The notes beneath the pieces are model-generated. The model did no database searches, was not told the origin of the DNA, and saw only the letters and a list, made by a program, of their open reading frames with translations. Shown here one piece after another: positions 42,927-50,881 of a stretch of DNA of 64,000 bases. The stretch's first letter is position 1. Every line of letters begins with the position of its first letter. Source of the DNA: Nitrospira sp. SG-bin1 (GTDB lineage Bacteria; Nitrospirota; Nitrospiria; Nitrospirales; Nitrospiraceae); the NCBI GenBank assembly GCA_002083365.1, contig LVWS01000032.1, forward strand, positions 1 to 64,000. Direction: 5' to 3'. Position numbers and translations under genes: made by a program.

Positions 42927-43163
42927 ATGCCGACAGTTCTGAGGGTTGGTCCCTATCGGTTCTTTTTCTACGCGGGTGATCGCGATGAACCATCCCATAT
43001 ACACATCGAACGGGAAGACAAGGTGGCGAAGTTTTGGCTTGATCCGGTCCGGTTGCAAGAAAGCGGGGGATTTTCACGTTCGGAAATCAGCCGTGTTTAT
43101 AAACTTGTGATGGAACATCAGGACAGCCTTCGGGAGGCGTGGGATGACTACTTCGGCGGTTGA
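42927..43163 (+). CDS. DUF4160 protein
   Basis: The 78-residue protein matches DUF4160: PTVLRVGPYRFFFYAGDRDEPSHIHIEREDKVAKFWL and a short C-terminal helix LVMEHQDSLREAWDDYF. DUF4160 genes typically lie beside DUF2442 genes, as here, and the pair is suspected to be toxin/antitoxin-like, without a proven function I know of. It overlaps the DUF2442 gene by 20 bases. Confidence 0.85.
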   Translation: MPTVLRVGPYRFFFYAGDRDEPSHIHIEREDKVAKFWLDPVRLQESGGFSRSEISRVYKLVMEHQDSLREAWDDYFGG

Positions 43164-43488
43164 GGTCTCGGTGCCAGTGGCTGATTCAGTCACAGTAACG
43201 GATGACACACTGACCGTGGAATTGAGCGATGGACGGAGCCTCTCAGTGCCGCTGGCTTGGTTCCCTCGATTGGTCCATGCGACACCGGCAGAACGCAAGA
43301 ACTGGCGATTGATCGGCCGAGGGCACGGCATTCACTGGAACAAGCTCGACGAGGACATCAGCATCGAAGGCCTCCTTGCCGGCAAACCGTCCGGGGAAAG
43401 CCAGGCCTCGTTTAAGAAATGGTTGTCTGCTCGAAGGCCAAGCGGAGCACGAGCTTCTGCTCGACGGGCCAAGACTGGTCGTCACTAG
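43144..43488 (+). CDS. DUF2442 protein
   Basis: The 114-residue protein fits DUF2442: VTVTDDTLTVELSDGRSLSVPLAWFPRLVHATP, then WRLIGRGHGIHWNKLDEDISIEGLLAG. Family members are often partners of DUF4160. GGAGG six bases before the ATG, inside the end of the DUF4160 gene, supports the start. The last 25 residues (Arg/Ala-rich) look unlike homologues and may be read-through into older sequence. Confidence 0.85.
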   Translation: MTTSAVEVSVPVADSVTVTDDTLTVELSDGRSLSVPLAWFPRLVHATPAERKNWRLIGRGHGIHWNKLDEDISIEGLLAGKPSGESQASFKKWLSARRPSGARASARRAKTGRH

Positions 43489-43682
43489 TTCCCCGCTTCA
43501 ACTTCCTTCTCTCCGACCTCACGTTCTGGAAGCACAACGGCTACTGGTTCTTCGATTCTCCCGAAGTCATAGAGCAGGTGGCACGAGAGGAGTCCATCGA
43601 CCTGGCCGGCACCAAGATATTCTATTACGAGGTCTATAAACAGGATTCGATGACGCGAAAGAACAATGGTGTCCGATTTTGA
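43419..43682 (+). pseudogene. Partial or frame-disrupted small gene
   Basis: The C-terminal half reads like a genuine protein (RFNFLLSDLTFWKHNGYWFF, DSPEVIEQVAREESIDLAGTKIFYYEVY). The first 23 codons overlap the DUF2442 gene and look like shadow sequence, and no start or SD is found at a sensible place. It may be the 3' part of a small gene of the same DUF cluster whose 5' end was lost. No family name can be given. Confidence 0.4.
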
Positions 43683-43880
43683 TACCGCAAGGTGGCTTGT
43701 AGAAACGGGAAAATTCAACAATTCAAACCTGGCCCCTTACAGAACCTACTCGATCTACACCCTGGAATAGAAGCGGCTAAGCCCCTATTCCCCTGCATGC
43801 AGCGGGTTGACACGGTATTGATTCCTTTTCGCTCTCGTCCCATTGACGGCTTGGACTTTGAGGGCTAGCCTGCGGCTTTG

Positions 43881-44225
43881 ATGAGGCTGCGACATCTTGA
43901 ACATCTGCAGGTCGATCGCGAGAAGATTCTAAACTATCTTCTTTCTCCTTCGCATCCGGATGGTCAGGCAAAGGCTGTGTTCTTTCGCCGGTTTGGGTTT
44001 CGTAGGGATCAATGGGACGTGTTGGCTGAGGCGCTTCGTCGGCATGGCGTGACGCACCCGATCTCAAAAACAGTAGAATCTCCGCATGGGACACGCTATT
44101 CTGTTGATGGTGAGATTGAGTCCTCCGACGGGCGTAATCCACGAATTCGATCGGTATGGATAATTGAAGGGGACAGTAGAATCCCACGCTTGATTACGGC
44201 TCATCCACTTGAGGGGCCAGAATGA
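43881..44225 (+). CDS. DUF6883-like protein
   Basis: The 114-residue protein has the pattern I associate with DUF6883: LNYLLSPSHPDGQAKAVFFRRFGF, then a GTRYSVDGEI turn and RSVWIIEGDSRIPRLITAHP at the end. These genes occur with DUF4926 genes in small islands, as here, and may encode toxin/immunity-like modules. The ATG at 43881 lacks a clear SD, so an upstream start is possible. Its stop overlaps the next start by 4 bases. Confidence 0.6.
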   Translation: MRLRHLEHLQVDREKILNYLLSPSHPDGQAKAVFFRRFGFRRDQWDVLAEALRRHGVTHPISKTVESPHGTRYSVDGEIESSDGRNPRIRSVWIIEGDSRIPRLITAHPLEGPE

Positions 44226-44455
44226 TCAAAGAACATGAACGCGTGATTTTGACAAACGACCTGGCGGCAGAAGGCTTGAAAGCCGGTGACGTGGGGACAG
44301 TGATCCATGTTCACCAAAGGGGCGAGGCCTTTGAAGTGGAATTTCTCACGCTCCACGGTGAGACTGCAGCGGTTGCCACTGTACCCGCTGCACATGTTCG
44401 CCCAGTGACTGAGCGCGACATGACCCATGCCCGTCTGATCAAGCAACCTGCCTAG
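44222..44455 (+). CDS. DUF4926-like protein
   Basis: The 77-residue protein looks like an SH3-type small barrel of the DUF4926 kind: RVILTNDLAAEGLKAGDVGTVIHVH, EAFEVEFLTLHGETAAVATV. It pairs with the DUF6883-like gene (ATGA overlap; GAGGGG five bases before the ATG). The pair probably makes a toxin/antitoxin or immunity unit, which is inference from neighbourhood only. Confidence 0.75.
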   Translation: MIKEHERVILTNDLAAEGLKAGDVGTVIHVHQRGEAFEVEFLTLHGETAAVATVPAAHVRPVTERDMTHARLIKQPA

Positions 44456-44522
44456 CTTTCACGTCAAAGCGCTTCGTGCTCACACCTCACTCGGTTAATT
44501 CAACAGCCTGGCGGCGCGCGGG

Positions 44523-45554
44523 TTAGTAGCCGACACCCCTTGTCGTGAGCCGGATGCGGTAGACGGAACTCCCGCCTGTCACGAACAACATGCGGCCGTC
44601 TTCGCCCCAAGCGACATTCGAGGTGGGCCGGCCGGTTTCGATGTCACCCAGGTGCGTGCCGTCCGGGGCAAAGACACTGATGCCGCCAGGACGTGCACCG
44701 AAGAGGTTTCCGTTCTGGTCCACCTTGAATCCGTCTGGGCCGAAGAACGGGTCCTTGCGCCAGCGGGTGGCATCGAAGAAGATGCGGCCGTTGGTCACGG
44801 TTCCGTCGGCCTTCACATCATACGCCAGCCAAGCCGCCCGCTTCGGGTCCACATCGGAGACATACAAGGTCTTTTCATCGGGTGAGAAAGCAATGCCGTT
44901 CGGCGCCTTGATGTCCGTGATGAGCAGCGTCAGCGTCCCATCCCGCGAGACACGATAGACGCCCTGCACCGGCGCCTTGTCAGGATCGTCAAAGGCCTTG
45001 GGTAATCCGAACGGTGGATCGGTGAAATAAAAATCACCATTTGATGTGAACACAAGATCGTTGGGGCTGTTGATCCGATGGCCATCATAGCGGTCAGCCA
45101 GCACGGTCACGGTCCCGTCCGCTTCGAGCCTGGCGATCTGGCGATCCCCATGCCGGCAGAGCACCAGTCGCCCCTTCTCGTCAAAGGTCAAGCCGTTTGA
45201 TCCCGGCTCCTTTCCGGCAAAAGGCACTGTGCCCGAATAACCGCTTGGTTTCAGAAACGGGGTGATCCCTTTCCCCTCTTTCCACTGATAGACTGTGTTA
45301 GCGGGAATGTCCGAGAACAGCAGCGCCCGTTCTTTCTTATCCCACACCGGCCCTTCCACCCAGATAAACCCGTCCGCGATCTTCTCCAGCTTGGCTTCCT
45401 TCGGCACCAACGCATTGAAACGTGGATCATGCCGGACGATCGTCGCGACACCGGCCGGCTCTCCCTTTGATGGTTGCGCCCAAGTCGAGGAATAGAGGAG
45501 CAGGCCAAGGCATGCAGCCGAAATAATTGTGGCCCATGCTCCGCCGGTCTTCAC
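44523..45554 (-). CDS. Exported SMP-30/gluconolactonase-like protein
   Basis: The 343-residue protein has a signal peptide (cleavage near STWAQP). The six-bladed SMP-30 propeller follows: GFIWVEGPVWDKKERALLFSDIP with the metal-binding Glu, GSNGLTFDEKGRLVLCRHGD, NSPNDLVFTSNGDFYFTDPPFG and PNGIAFSPDEKTLYVSDVDP. It probably hydrolyses sugar lactones with a divalent metal in the periplasm. The start GTG overlaps the upstream lactonase stop by 4 bases. Confidence 0.9.
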   Translation of the reverse strand: MKTGGAWATIISAACLGLLLYSSTWAQPSKGEPAGVATIVRHDPRFNALVPKEAKLEKIADGFIWVEGPVWDKKERALLFSDIPANTVYQWKEGKGITPFLKPSGYSGTVPFAGKEPGSNGLTFDEKGRLVLCRHGDRQIARLEADGTVTVLADRYDGHRINSPNDLVFTSNGDFYFTDPPFGLPKAFDDPDKAPVQGVYRVSRDGTLTLLITDIKAPNGIAFSPDEKTLYVSDVDPKRAAWLAYDVKADGTVTNGRIFFDATRWRKDPFFGPDGFKVDQNGNLFGARPGGISVFAPDGTHLGDIETGRPTSNVAWGEDGRMLFVTGGSSVYRIRLTTRGVGY

Positions 45555-47182
45555 GGCCTCACCCCTGCCACATTGGTTCTGATGCGATAGATGCTGCTCA
45601 ACGCGGTCACGTACAGTGTCTTGCCGTCGTCGTCGCCCCAGGCCAGATTATGCGCCTCCTCCGGCGGCGTGATCGTGCCGAGGTGCCTGCCTTCAGGAGA
45701 AAGGATCCAGATGCCGCCCGGCCCGCAGACGTAGAGATTGCCCGACTGATCCACCTTCAGCCCGTCCAATGCGGTTTCACCCGGCACGAACGTCATGTCG
45801 AAGAAGACACTCCCTCTTCCGAGCGACCCGTCCGGCAGCACCGGATAGCGCATCACGACTTTTTTCTGTTCGTTCCAATTGTCCACGTAAAGATATTGCT
45901 CGTCAGGCGAAAAGGCCAACCCGTTCGGCGCATCCAGATCGGAGGCCACCAGTTGCACCGTGCCGTCCGCCACACGATAGACACCGCTGAACGAAAGTTC
46001 TTTACGGGAATCATTGAAGCTTTTCGGCAAACCAAACGGCGGATCAGTGAAATACAGCGAGCCGTCCGACTTGTAGACCAGGTCATTGGGACTGTTGAGT
46101 TTCTTGTCGTCGTAACGGTCGGCCAGGACGGTGATGTTCCCGCGCGGCTCGACGCGAATGATGCGCCGGTTGCCATGTTGATCAATCGTCAGGCGACCCT
46201 GTTTGTCCAGCGTGAGGCCATTGGAGCCTGGCTGATGATACTCGCCGATGTCGAAGCTACTGTAGCCGCTCTTGGTACGAAAGACAGACGCCTCGCCGTC
46301 CGCCGTCATGCGATAGATCGTGTTGTCGTTGGGTACACTGAACAGCAGATACCCTTCCGTACCATCCTTGCGCGGCACCCAGACCGGCCCCTCCGTGAAC
46401 GAAAAACCCGTGGCGAGCTTTTCGAATCGTGCGGACGGCGACACGATCGCATCCAGCGCCGCATCCTTGCGCGCGACAACCCCACCCCATTCCCGCACCT
46501 CCTCGAAGCGCGCCTCCCTGTAAAAATCAAGCGACGCTGACCGAACCCAGATGAAGTTGCCCGGTGGATTGGACAGGGGTCCGTTAGCTCCGAGGATGGC
46601 CAGTTGAATGTGCTGTCCCGGCGTCACGTTGCGCGCGACGATGATACGGTTTGGCGCGTTGAACCCTTTGATAAGCTGCCCGCCCGTTTGACCCAGCACG
46701 AGCGGCAGCCTGCCGTCGACCCAGACCTCCGCATAGTCGTCGATGACCACTTCGAAGACGACGGCCGAGCCGGTGGGATCGAACGAGCCGATCCGCTTCG
46801 GAATCGTGACGTTGATCCGATACCAATTGAAGCAGAGCCGGCCAGTCGCTCGCCGTTTCTCCAGCGACGTCGGTTCGATGGCTTCCCATGTCGCATCGTC
46901 GAAGTCCGAGACGCCGGCATGCGGCACGAGATCCAGCGTACGGTTGGGCGGCCCACTTGGGCCTAGATCGGTGCCTGGCCAATGATGATCCACCTCGACC
47001 ACTGTGGCGTCGCTGTACCGCCACTGCCCCTGAACGAGTTGAACTCCCTCCACCGTCATCAGATCCACGATGGCATCGGGCTTCTCGGCGAGGACATCTT
47101 TCTGCGCGAAAGCTGCCTGGCTCCAGAGGGTCGCAACCAATACGGCTGCTGATACGACAGCGTGTAACGTCCGTCCACTCAT
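45551..47182 (-). CDS. SMP-30/gluconolactonase with extra N-terminal domain
   Basis: From ATG 47182 the 543-residue protein has a signal peptide (ending AAFAQ). A beta-sandwich-like extra domain of about 200 residues (QWRYSDATVVEVDHHW, YAEVWVDGRLPLVLGQTGG) comes first, followed by an SMP-30 propeller (GFSFTEGPVWVPRK, NSPNDLVYKSDGSLYFTDPPFG, APNGLAFSPDEQYLYV). The extra domain may bind a polysaccharide or partner; its fold resembles carbohydrate-binding modules only in outline. It is a partial paralogue of the downstream gene and coupled to it. Confidence 0.85.
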   Translation of the reverse strand: MSGRTLHAVVSAAVLVATLWSQAAFAQKDVLAEKPDAIVDLMTVEGVQLVQGQWRYSDATVVEVDHHWPGTDLGPSGPPNRTLDLVPHAGVSDFDDATWEAIEPTSLEKRRATGRLCFNWYRINVTIPKRIGSFDPTGSAVVFEVVIDDYAEVWVDGRLPLVLGQTGGQLIKGFNAPNRIIVARNVTPGQHIQLAILGANGPLSNPPGNFIWVRSASLDFYREARFEEVREWGGVVARKDAALDAIVSPSARFEKLATGFSFTEGPVWVPRKDGTEGYLLFSVPNDNTIYRMTADGEASVFRTKSGYSSFDIGEYHQPGSNGLTLDKQGRLTIDQHGNRRIIRVEPRGNITVLADRYDDKKLNSPNDLVYKSDGSLYFTDPPFGLPKSFNDSRKELSFSGVYRVADGTVQLVASDLDAPNGLAFSPDEQYLYVDNWNEQKKVVMRYPVLPDGSLGRGSVFFDMTFVPGETALDGLKVDQSGNLYVCGPGGIWILSPEGRHLGTITPPEEAHNLAWGDDDGKTLYVTALSSIYRIRTNVAGVRP

Positions 47183-47206
47183 GGCATGCTCGAATCCTTG
47201 AACCAT

Positions 47207-47271
47207 CAGCTATCGACAGTCAGCCGGAGCATCGCGAATCCTGTCCGAAAGCTGACGGCCGACGGCTGATC
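47207..47271. repeat. Inverted 7-base-step arrays (hairpin) downstream of GlcG-cupin gene
   Basis: CAGCTAT, CGACAGT, CAGCCGG (47207-47227) and GCTGACG, GCCGACG, GCTGATC (47251-47271) are two arrays of 7-base units with inverted CAG/CTG cores. Each can pair with the other around a 23-base spacer. The array is followed by a T-rich run near 47273. It lies past the stop of the gene at 47278 and may act as a terminator or a mobile short repeat of this genome. Confidence 0.5.
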
Positions 47272-47277
47272 GCTTTT

Positions 47278-48192
47278 TTACCGAACCTTGACCACGTAAT
47301 AATTGAACGGGGAAGAAACTTCTTTGAACCAGTGCGGCACGTTGTTCGGAATGATGACGACGTCGCCCGGCACCAGCTTGCGGAGCTCCCCGCCGTCGAT
47401 AGATTTGCCGCGCAGCTCGTTCGGCGCGATCTCTTTTGTTTCCACGGACCGCCCGCCGGTCACCAGCGTTGCGGTTCCTTCCAGCACGTAGACGATGTCC
47501 GTATCGAGCTGGTGAATCTCTGAGAGGCCGGGTTTGTCGCGATGACTGGCATGGACCATATAGTTCCTGGATGCGTGCATCATGCGTTCGTCTTCTCCGA
47601 TCAGGACTGCCCCCTTGTCGAATGCCGCTTTCACAGCCTTGCTTTCGATGTAGGTCACCGGCAGTGCATGGTCGGTCGCCGCCGACGCAGCCTCCATCGA
47701 ATCGAGCGATTTGGCGCCGGCAAAAGCCAGTTCCTCATCCTGCTGTGCGCTGGCCGCTCCGCTTACCCCGATGGCTCCGATCACCTTGCCTTCCCATTCA
47801 AGCGGAATGCCGCCCTGCAGCGGCGTGAAACTCTGGAGGTCGCCACCGAGCGTGACCATCGACGTCCGGCCACCTTTGATGGCGTCCTCGAAGACCTTGG
47901 TGGGCTTCTTGAACAAAGCCGCCGTCCGAGCCTTGCCGATGGAGATATTCGCGCTGGCCGCGAACGATCCGTCCAATCGCTCCATCGCCAGCAAATTGCC
48001 GCCTTCATCCACCACGGCAATGGATCCTCCTGGTGCATTGACGCGCTTCGCCTCGGCCACTGTCGCCGCGACGACCTTCTTCGCTCCTTCCAGCGTGAGG
48101 CCTTGTTTTTCCGAGACCGAGCCGGCATGGACGGAAGAGGCGAGCAGTCCCATCATGACTGCGGCAACGAGCGGGGTCTTTGACTGTTTCAT
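47278..48192 (-). CDS. Exported GlcG/HbpS-domain protein fused to a cupin
   Basis: The 304-residue protein has a signal peptide and a GlcG/HbpS domain (about 30-170: LTLEGAKKVVAATVAEAKRVNA, GGSIAVVDEGGNLLAMERLDG, GGIPLEWEGKVIGAIGVSG). A C-terminal cupin follows (about 215-300: SEIHQLDTDIVYVLEGTATLVTGG, VPGDVVIIPNNVPHWFKEV with metal-ligand His). HbpS-type domains bind heme or small degradation products; the cupin may hold a metal. The fusion is uncommon. AAGGAG seven bases upstream supports the ATG. Confidence 0.85.
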   Translation of the reverse strand: MKQSKTPLVAAVMMGLLASSVHAGSVSEKQGLTLEGAKKVVAATVAEAKRVNAPGGSIAVVDEGGNLLAMERLDGSFAASANISIGKARTAALFKKPTKVFEDAIKGGRTSMVTLGGDLQSFTPLQGGIPLEWEGKVIGAIGVSGAASAQQDEELAFAGAKSLDSMEAASAATDHALPVTYIESKAVKAAFDKGAVLIGEDERMMHASRNYMVHASHRDKPGLSEIHQLDTDIVYVLEGTATLVTGGRSVETKEIAPNELRGKSIDGGELRKLVPGDVVIIPNNVPHWFKEVSSPFNYYVVKVR

Positions 48193-48220
48193 GTCCTATC
48201 TCCTTCTTTAGATCACCGAG

Positions 48221-48288
48221 CACTCAGCAATCAGCTCTCAGCTCAGCAGAGGTCTCCAAAGCTGAAGGCTGATGACTGATGGCTATTG
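48221..48288. repeat. Inverted 7-base-step arrays downstream of GlcG gene
   Basis: CACTCAG, CAATCAG, CTCTCAG (48221-48241) face GCTGAAG, GCTGATG, ACTGATG, GCTATTG (48261-48288) as inverted 7-base arrays. They can form a stem, as near 47.2 kb, with the same spacing logic. The second array reaches into the stop codon of the gene at 48283. Confidence 0.5.
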
Positions 48289-48768
48289 CTTCGTAAACGA
48301 CGCCGCGATGGAGGCGCCGGCCATGGCGATGTCTTCGTCCTGTTGAGGCGTCTCGCCACTGACACCGATCGCCCCGATCACTTGTCCCTTCACGATGATC
48401 GGCACACCGCCTTGCAACGCGACGGCCCTGTGCAGCGCCAATGCCGACACGCGTCCGTTCTTCACTTGGTCTTCGAATACCTTGCTGGGCCGGCGATAGA
48501 CGGCTGCGGTTCGGGCCTTATCGATCCCGACATTCACACTGGCGACCTGCGTGTCGTCCAGCCGTTCCAACAACAAGAGGCTGCCTCCGTCATCGACGAC
48601 GGCGATCACCACCCGCGCCCCTTCGGTCTTTGCCTTCGCCTCGGCTGCAGCCATCACTTGCTTCGCGCCATCGAGCGTCAGTGCGGTCTTTTCGATCAAC
48701 TGCGCCCCCGCTTCCGTGACAAACGAAGTCAGCCCGATTGTCAGCGCACACAAGAACATCGCCTTCAT
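48283..48768 (-). CDS. Exported GlcG/HbpS-family protein
   Basis: The 161-residue protein has a signal peptide (cleavage near EAGAQL) and one GlcG/HbpS domain: ALTLDGAKQVMAAAEAKAKTEG, RVVIAVVDDGGSLLLLERLD, GGVPIIVKGQVIGAIGVSGET. It lacks the cupin of its neighbour. AGGAG six bases before the ATG supports the start. Family members bind heme or catabolites in the periplasm; the ligand here is unknown. Confidence 0.88.
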   Translation of the reverse strand: MKAMFLCALTIGLTSFVTEAGAQLIEKTALTLDGAKQVMAAAEAKAKTEGARVVIAVVDDGGSLLLLERLDDTQVASVNVGIDKARTAAVYRRPSKVFEDQVKNGRVSALALHRAVALQGGVPIIVKGQVIGAIGVSGETPQQDEDIAMAGASIAASFTKQ

Positions 48769-48836
48769 CGTTTCTCCTTTATCGGGATGGACCAGAGAGC
48801 AACAAGCCCCTCCCTGGTCCTACCCGAATGGCTGCG

Positions 48837-49316
48837 TTACCGACTCATCGCCATGCTGTCGTGCTTCATGCCGCTGTCGGCCTTCATGCCATTACTGCGA
48901 GTTTCACCAGAGGCCGTTACGATCGGCTTGGCGAAAGATGCCTCGCCCAGCAACACTTCCGCATAGGCGCACCAGATTTGGACCTTGGCCACGTCGTTGA
49001 TTTGGACCGGCAAGGTGATGGTCCGGTTCTGCTTGTCGCCTTTGATGACGAGGCGATTCAACAGATACACGTTGCCCTTTGTGTCCACCACCTGCCAATG
49101 CGGAGCAGGCGTGTCAGGAATCTTGAAATCCTCCGACCAGGTCAACGTGTCATTGTTGCCGGCGCGGCCATGCGAAGCCGTGCCGCTGTTGGCCTTCACA
49201 CCCTCGAACTTGCTCGTCGTATGGGCATCGGCCGCGAACCCGTTGGATGCGACGAACAACCCGGTCGCAGCCACCAGGGACATGAAACCCATCTTCAATG
49301 CATGCTTGCTCCTCAT
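48837..49316 (-). CDS. Exported DM13-like protein
   Basis: From ATG 49316 (AGGAGG five bases upstream) the 159-residue protein has a signal peptide (cleavage near NGFAAD). Its central beta-rich part resembles DM13: DTLTWSEDFKIPDTPAPHWQVVD, NVYLLNRLVIKG, and the conserved Cys in VAKVQIWCAYAEVLLGEASF. DM13 proteins are thought to be cytochrome-b561-like redox partners. The tail MKADSGMKHDSMAMSR is Met-rich. It heads the leftward group of exported proteins. Confidence 0.72.
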   Translation of the reverse strand: MRSKHALKMGFMSLVAATGLFVASNGFAADAHTTSKFEGVKANSGTASHGRAGNNDTLTWSEDFKIPDTPAPHWQVVDTKGNVYLLNRLVIKGDKQNRTITLPVQINDVAKVQIWCAYAEVLLGEASFAKPIVTASGETRSNGMKADSGMKHDSMAMSR

Positions 49317-49525
49317 CACGCCCTCCTTGAATGTTGGTGATTAACTCGTGAGATCCATCGATTTCCGCCATGGATCGTTTGCATGCCCGTCAGTCGAACG
49401 GCCGCGTGAGTCCTTACAGACGCGCAAGGAACGCATGGTTCATGGCACAAGCAGCGGAGCATGCGCGGACACCTTGAAGGCATGTCTTCCGAATGACCGA
49501 CGGCGGCTGATGAATGACACGGCGG

Positions 49526-50317
49526 TCAAGCCATGTAGCGGCAGTGGAAGATGCAGCGAGTGTTGTTGTGATGGTGCAGTTTGGCGCAGAGGACCCGGTG
49601 GATGCCGTTGGCGCGGACATACCATTCCGCCGCCAATAACATTCCGCTGAGCGGAGCGATGAGATAAAGCCAATAGTCGGTCCAGAGACGGGCGGAGAGC
49701 GCGGAAGCAAACGTGCGTGCCGGGTTCATGCTCATGCCGGACAGAGGTGCCTCCACGGCGATGTACGTCGCCACGAGTGCTCCCGTGAAGACGCCGGTCC
49801 AGCGGTTGAGCGAGGGTCGGTTCGACACGATCAGGACGACGAGCATGAGGCCGAACGAGATCATCACCTCCGCGGCAAACGCGACCGCCGTCCCGCCGGA
49901 TCCCGGCACCGTGACGACATAGTTGACGGATGGATGCTCGATGGCCAGGCCCAGAATCTGAGCGGCCAGCCACAGTCCGATCGTTCCGCCGATGAATTGC
50001 GCGAGGACATACCACAGCGCGTCTCCGCTCGCGATTTTCCTGAGTCGGAAAAACGTCATGGTGACCGCCGGGTTCAGGTGCGCGCCAGAGCGCTTGCCCC
50101 AGGGAGAATAGATCAGCGCGATGGCCGTGAGCCCCATGGCGAAGCCGGTCAACATCCGCCTGAGGGTGGGATCAGGGAACAGGTCGTGAAGGGGTGAATG
50201 CGGATACTCGAGTGCGGCCGTTACGGCTGCCGCCGACACCATGAAGAGGCCAAGCCCCGCCCCTTCCATGACGTACTCAGGCCAGTGTTTAGACAGTATG
50301 TCAGCCGGTGTTGCCAT
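49526..50317 (-). CDS. MIP-family aquaporin
   Basis: The 263-residue protein has six membrane helices and both NPA boxes, SGAHLNPAVTMTFF and GMSMNPARTFASAL, each followed by the usual half-helix. It therefore conducts water, or glycerol-like solutes, through the inner membrane. The selectivity-filter residues cannot be fixed without alignment. A His/Cys-rich tail (KLHHHNNTRCIFHCRY) is unusual. ATG 50317 is chosen; an ATG six bases upstream is possible. It overlaps the upstream Cys-rich gene by 17 bases. Confidence 0.88.
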   Translation of the reverse strand: MATPADILSKHWPEYVMEGAGLGLFMVSAAAVTAALEYPHSPLHDLFPDPTLRRMLTGFAMGLTAIALIYSPWGKRSGAHLNPAVTMTFFRLRKIASGDALWYVLAQFIGGTIGLWLAAQILGLAIEHPSVNYVVTVPGSGGTAVAFAAEVMISFGLMLVVLIVSNRPSLNRWTGVFTGALVATYIAVEAPLSGMSMNPARTFASALSARLWTDYWLYLIAPLSGMLLAAEWYVRANGIHRVLCAKLHHHNNTRCIFHCRYMA

Positions 50318-50573
50318 GATCATGCACAGGCTCGGTGGGCTGACCATCGTAACTCTGCTCGGCGGGAGCGGCCGTATCCGGTGGAGCGGCCAATGTTGAC
50401 GATGTGATAGGAGCGAGGGCTTGGGCGTCTGTGCCTCGGTAGTCCACCAGATCCCCACAGTCTTGGCACCATGACGCCCACCGCCAAGCGCCCAACCGTA
50501 ATCGGCCCTGGTCATCGACGGTGTCGTGAAATAGGTCCGTCCCTGCTTTTTCGCAACAGCACGCGCAGGACAT
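50301..50573 (-). CDS. Small Cys-rich protein
   Basis: From ATG 50573 (GAGG five bases upstream) the 90-residue protein begins MSCACCCEKAG. It has a second cluster WCQDCGDLVDYRG and a Pro/Ala-rich tail PPDTAAPAEQS. Four to six Cys could bind zinc. The overlapping end with the aquaporin suggests translational coupling. No family recognised, and a non-coding overlap remains possible. Confidence 0.5.
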   Translation of the reverse strand: MSCACCCEKAGTDLFHDTVDDQGRLRLGAWRWASWCQDCGDLVDYRGTDAQALAPITSSTLAAPPDTAAPAEQSYDGQPTEPVHDHGNTG

Positions 50574-50881
50574 CATGACCTCTACTCCAACAACCTCCGT
50601 TCCGGAACAGACCGAGGCTGTGGCACCCATGTGTCGAGACCCAGCCGCCATTTCAATAGTTCTACTTGCCGACTCAACCACCAACAATTGAGTGTGAATC
50701 GCATCTCATGCAACGCCCGGCAGGCATGTTGAATCGACCAGTAGATCCTTGTGTGCATCGGCCGCCTCCTTCTGCCGATGGGTCGCGCAAGGACACATCG
50801 TCTTACAACGATCGAAGGCTCCTTTTGTGCCGCCTGCTATCGGAAGTGAAAGGCCGCCCCGGGCGGTGAGTGTAGATGAGC
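50574..50881. other. 308-bp stretch without a supported gene
   Basis: Only short frames lie here, on both strands, without a ribosome binding site or family match. It should contain the promoter of the leftward Cys-rich/aquaporin pair. I see nothing else recognisable. Confidence 0.4.

Noticed and set aside
45527..46540. Long plus-strand open frame opposite the second gluconolactonase gene
   Set aside because: It lies antisense to a clearly homologous gene and has no ribosome binding site or family pattern; a GC-rich shadow.
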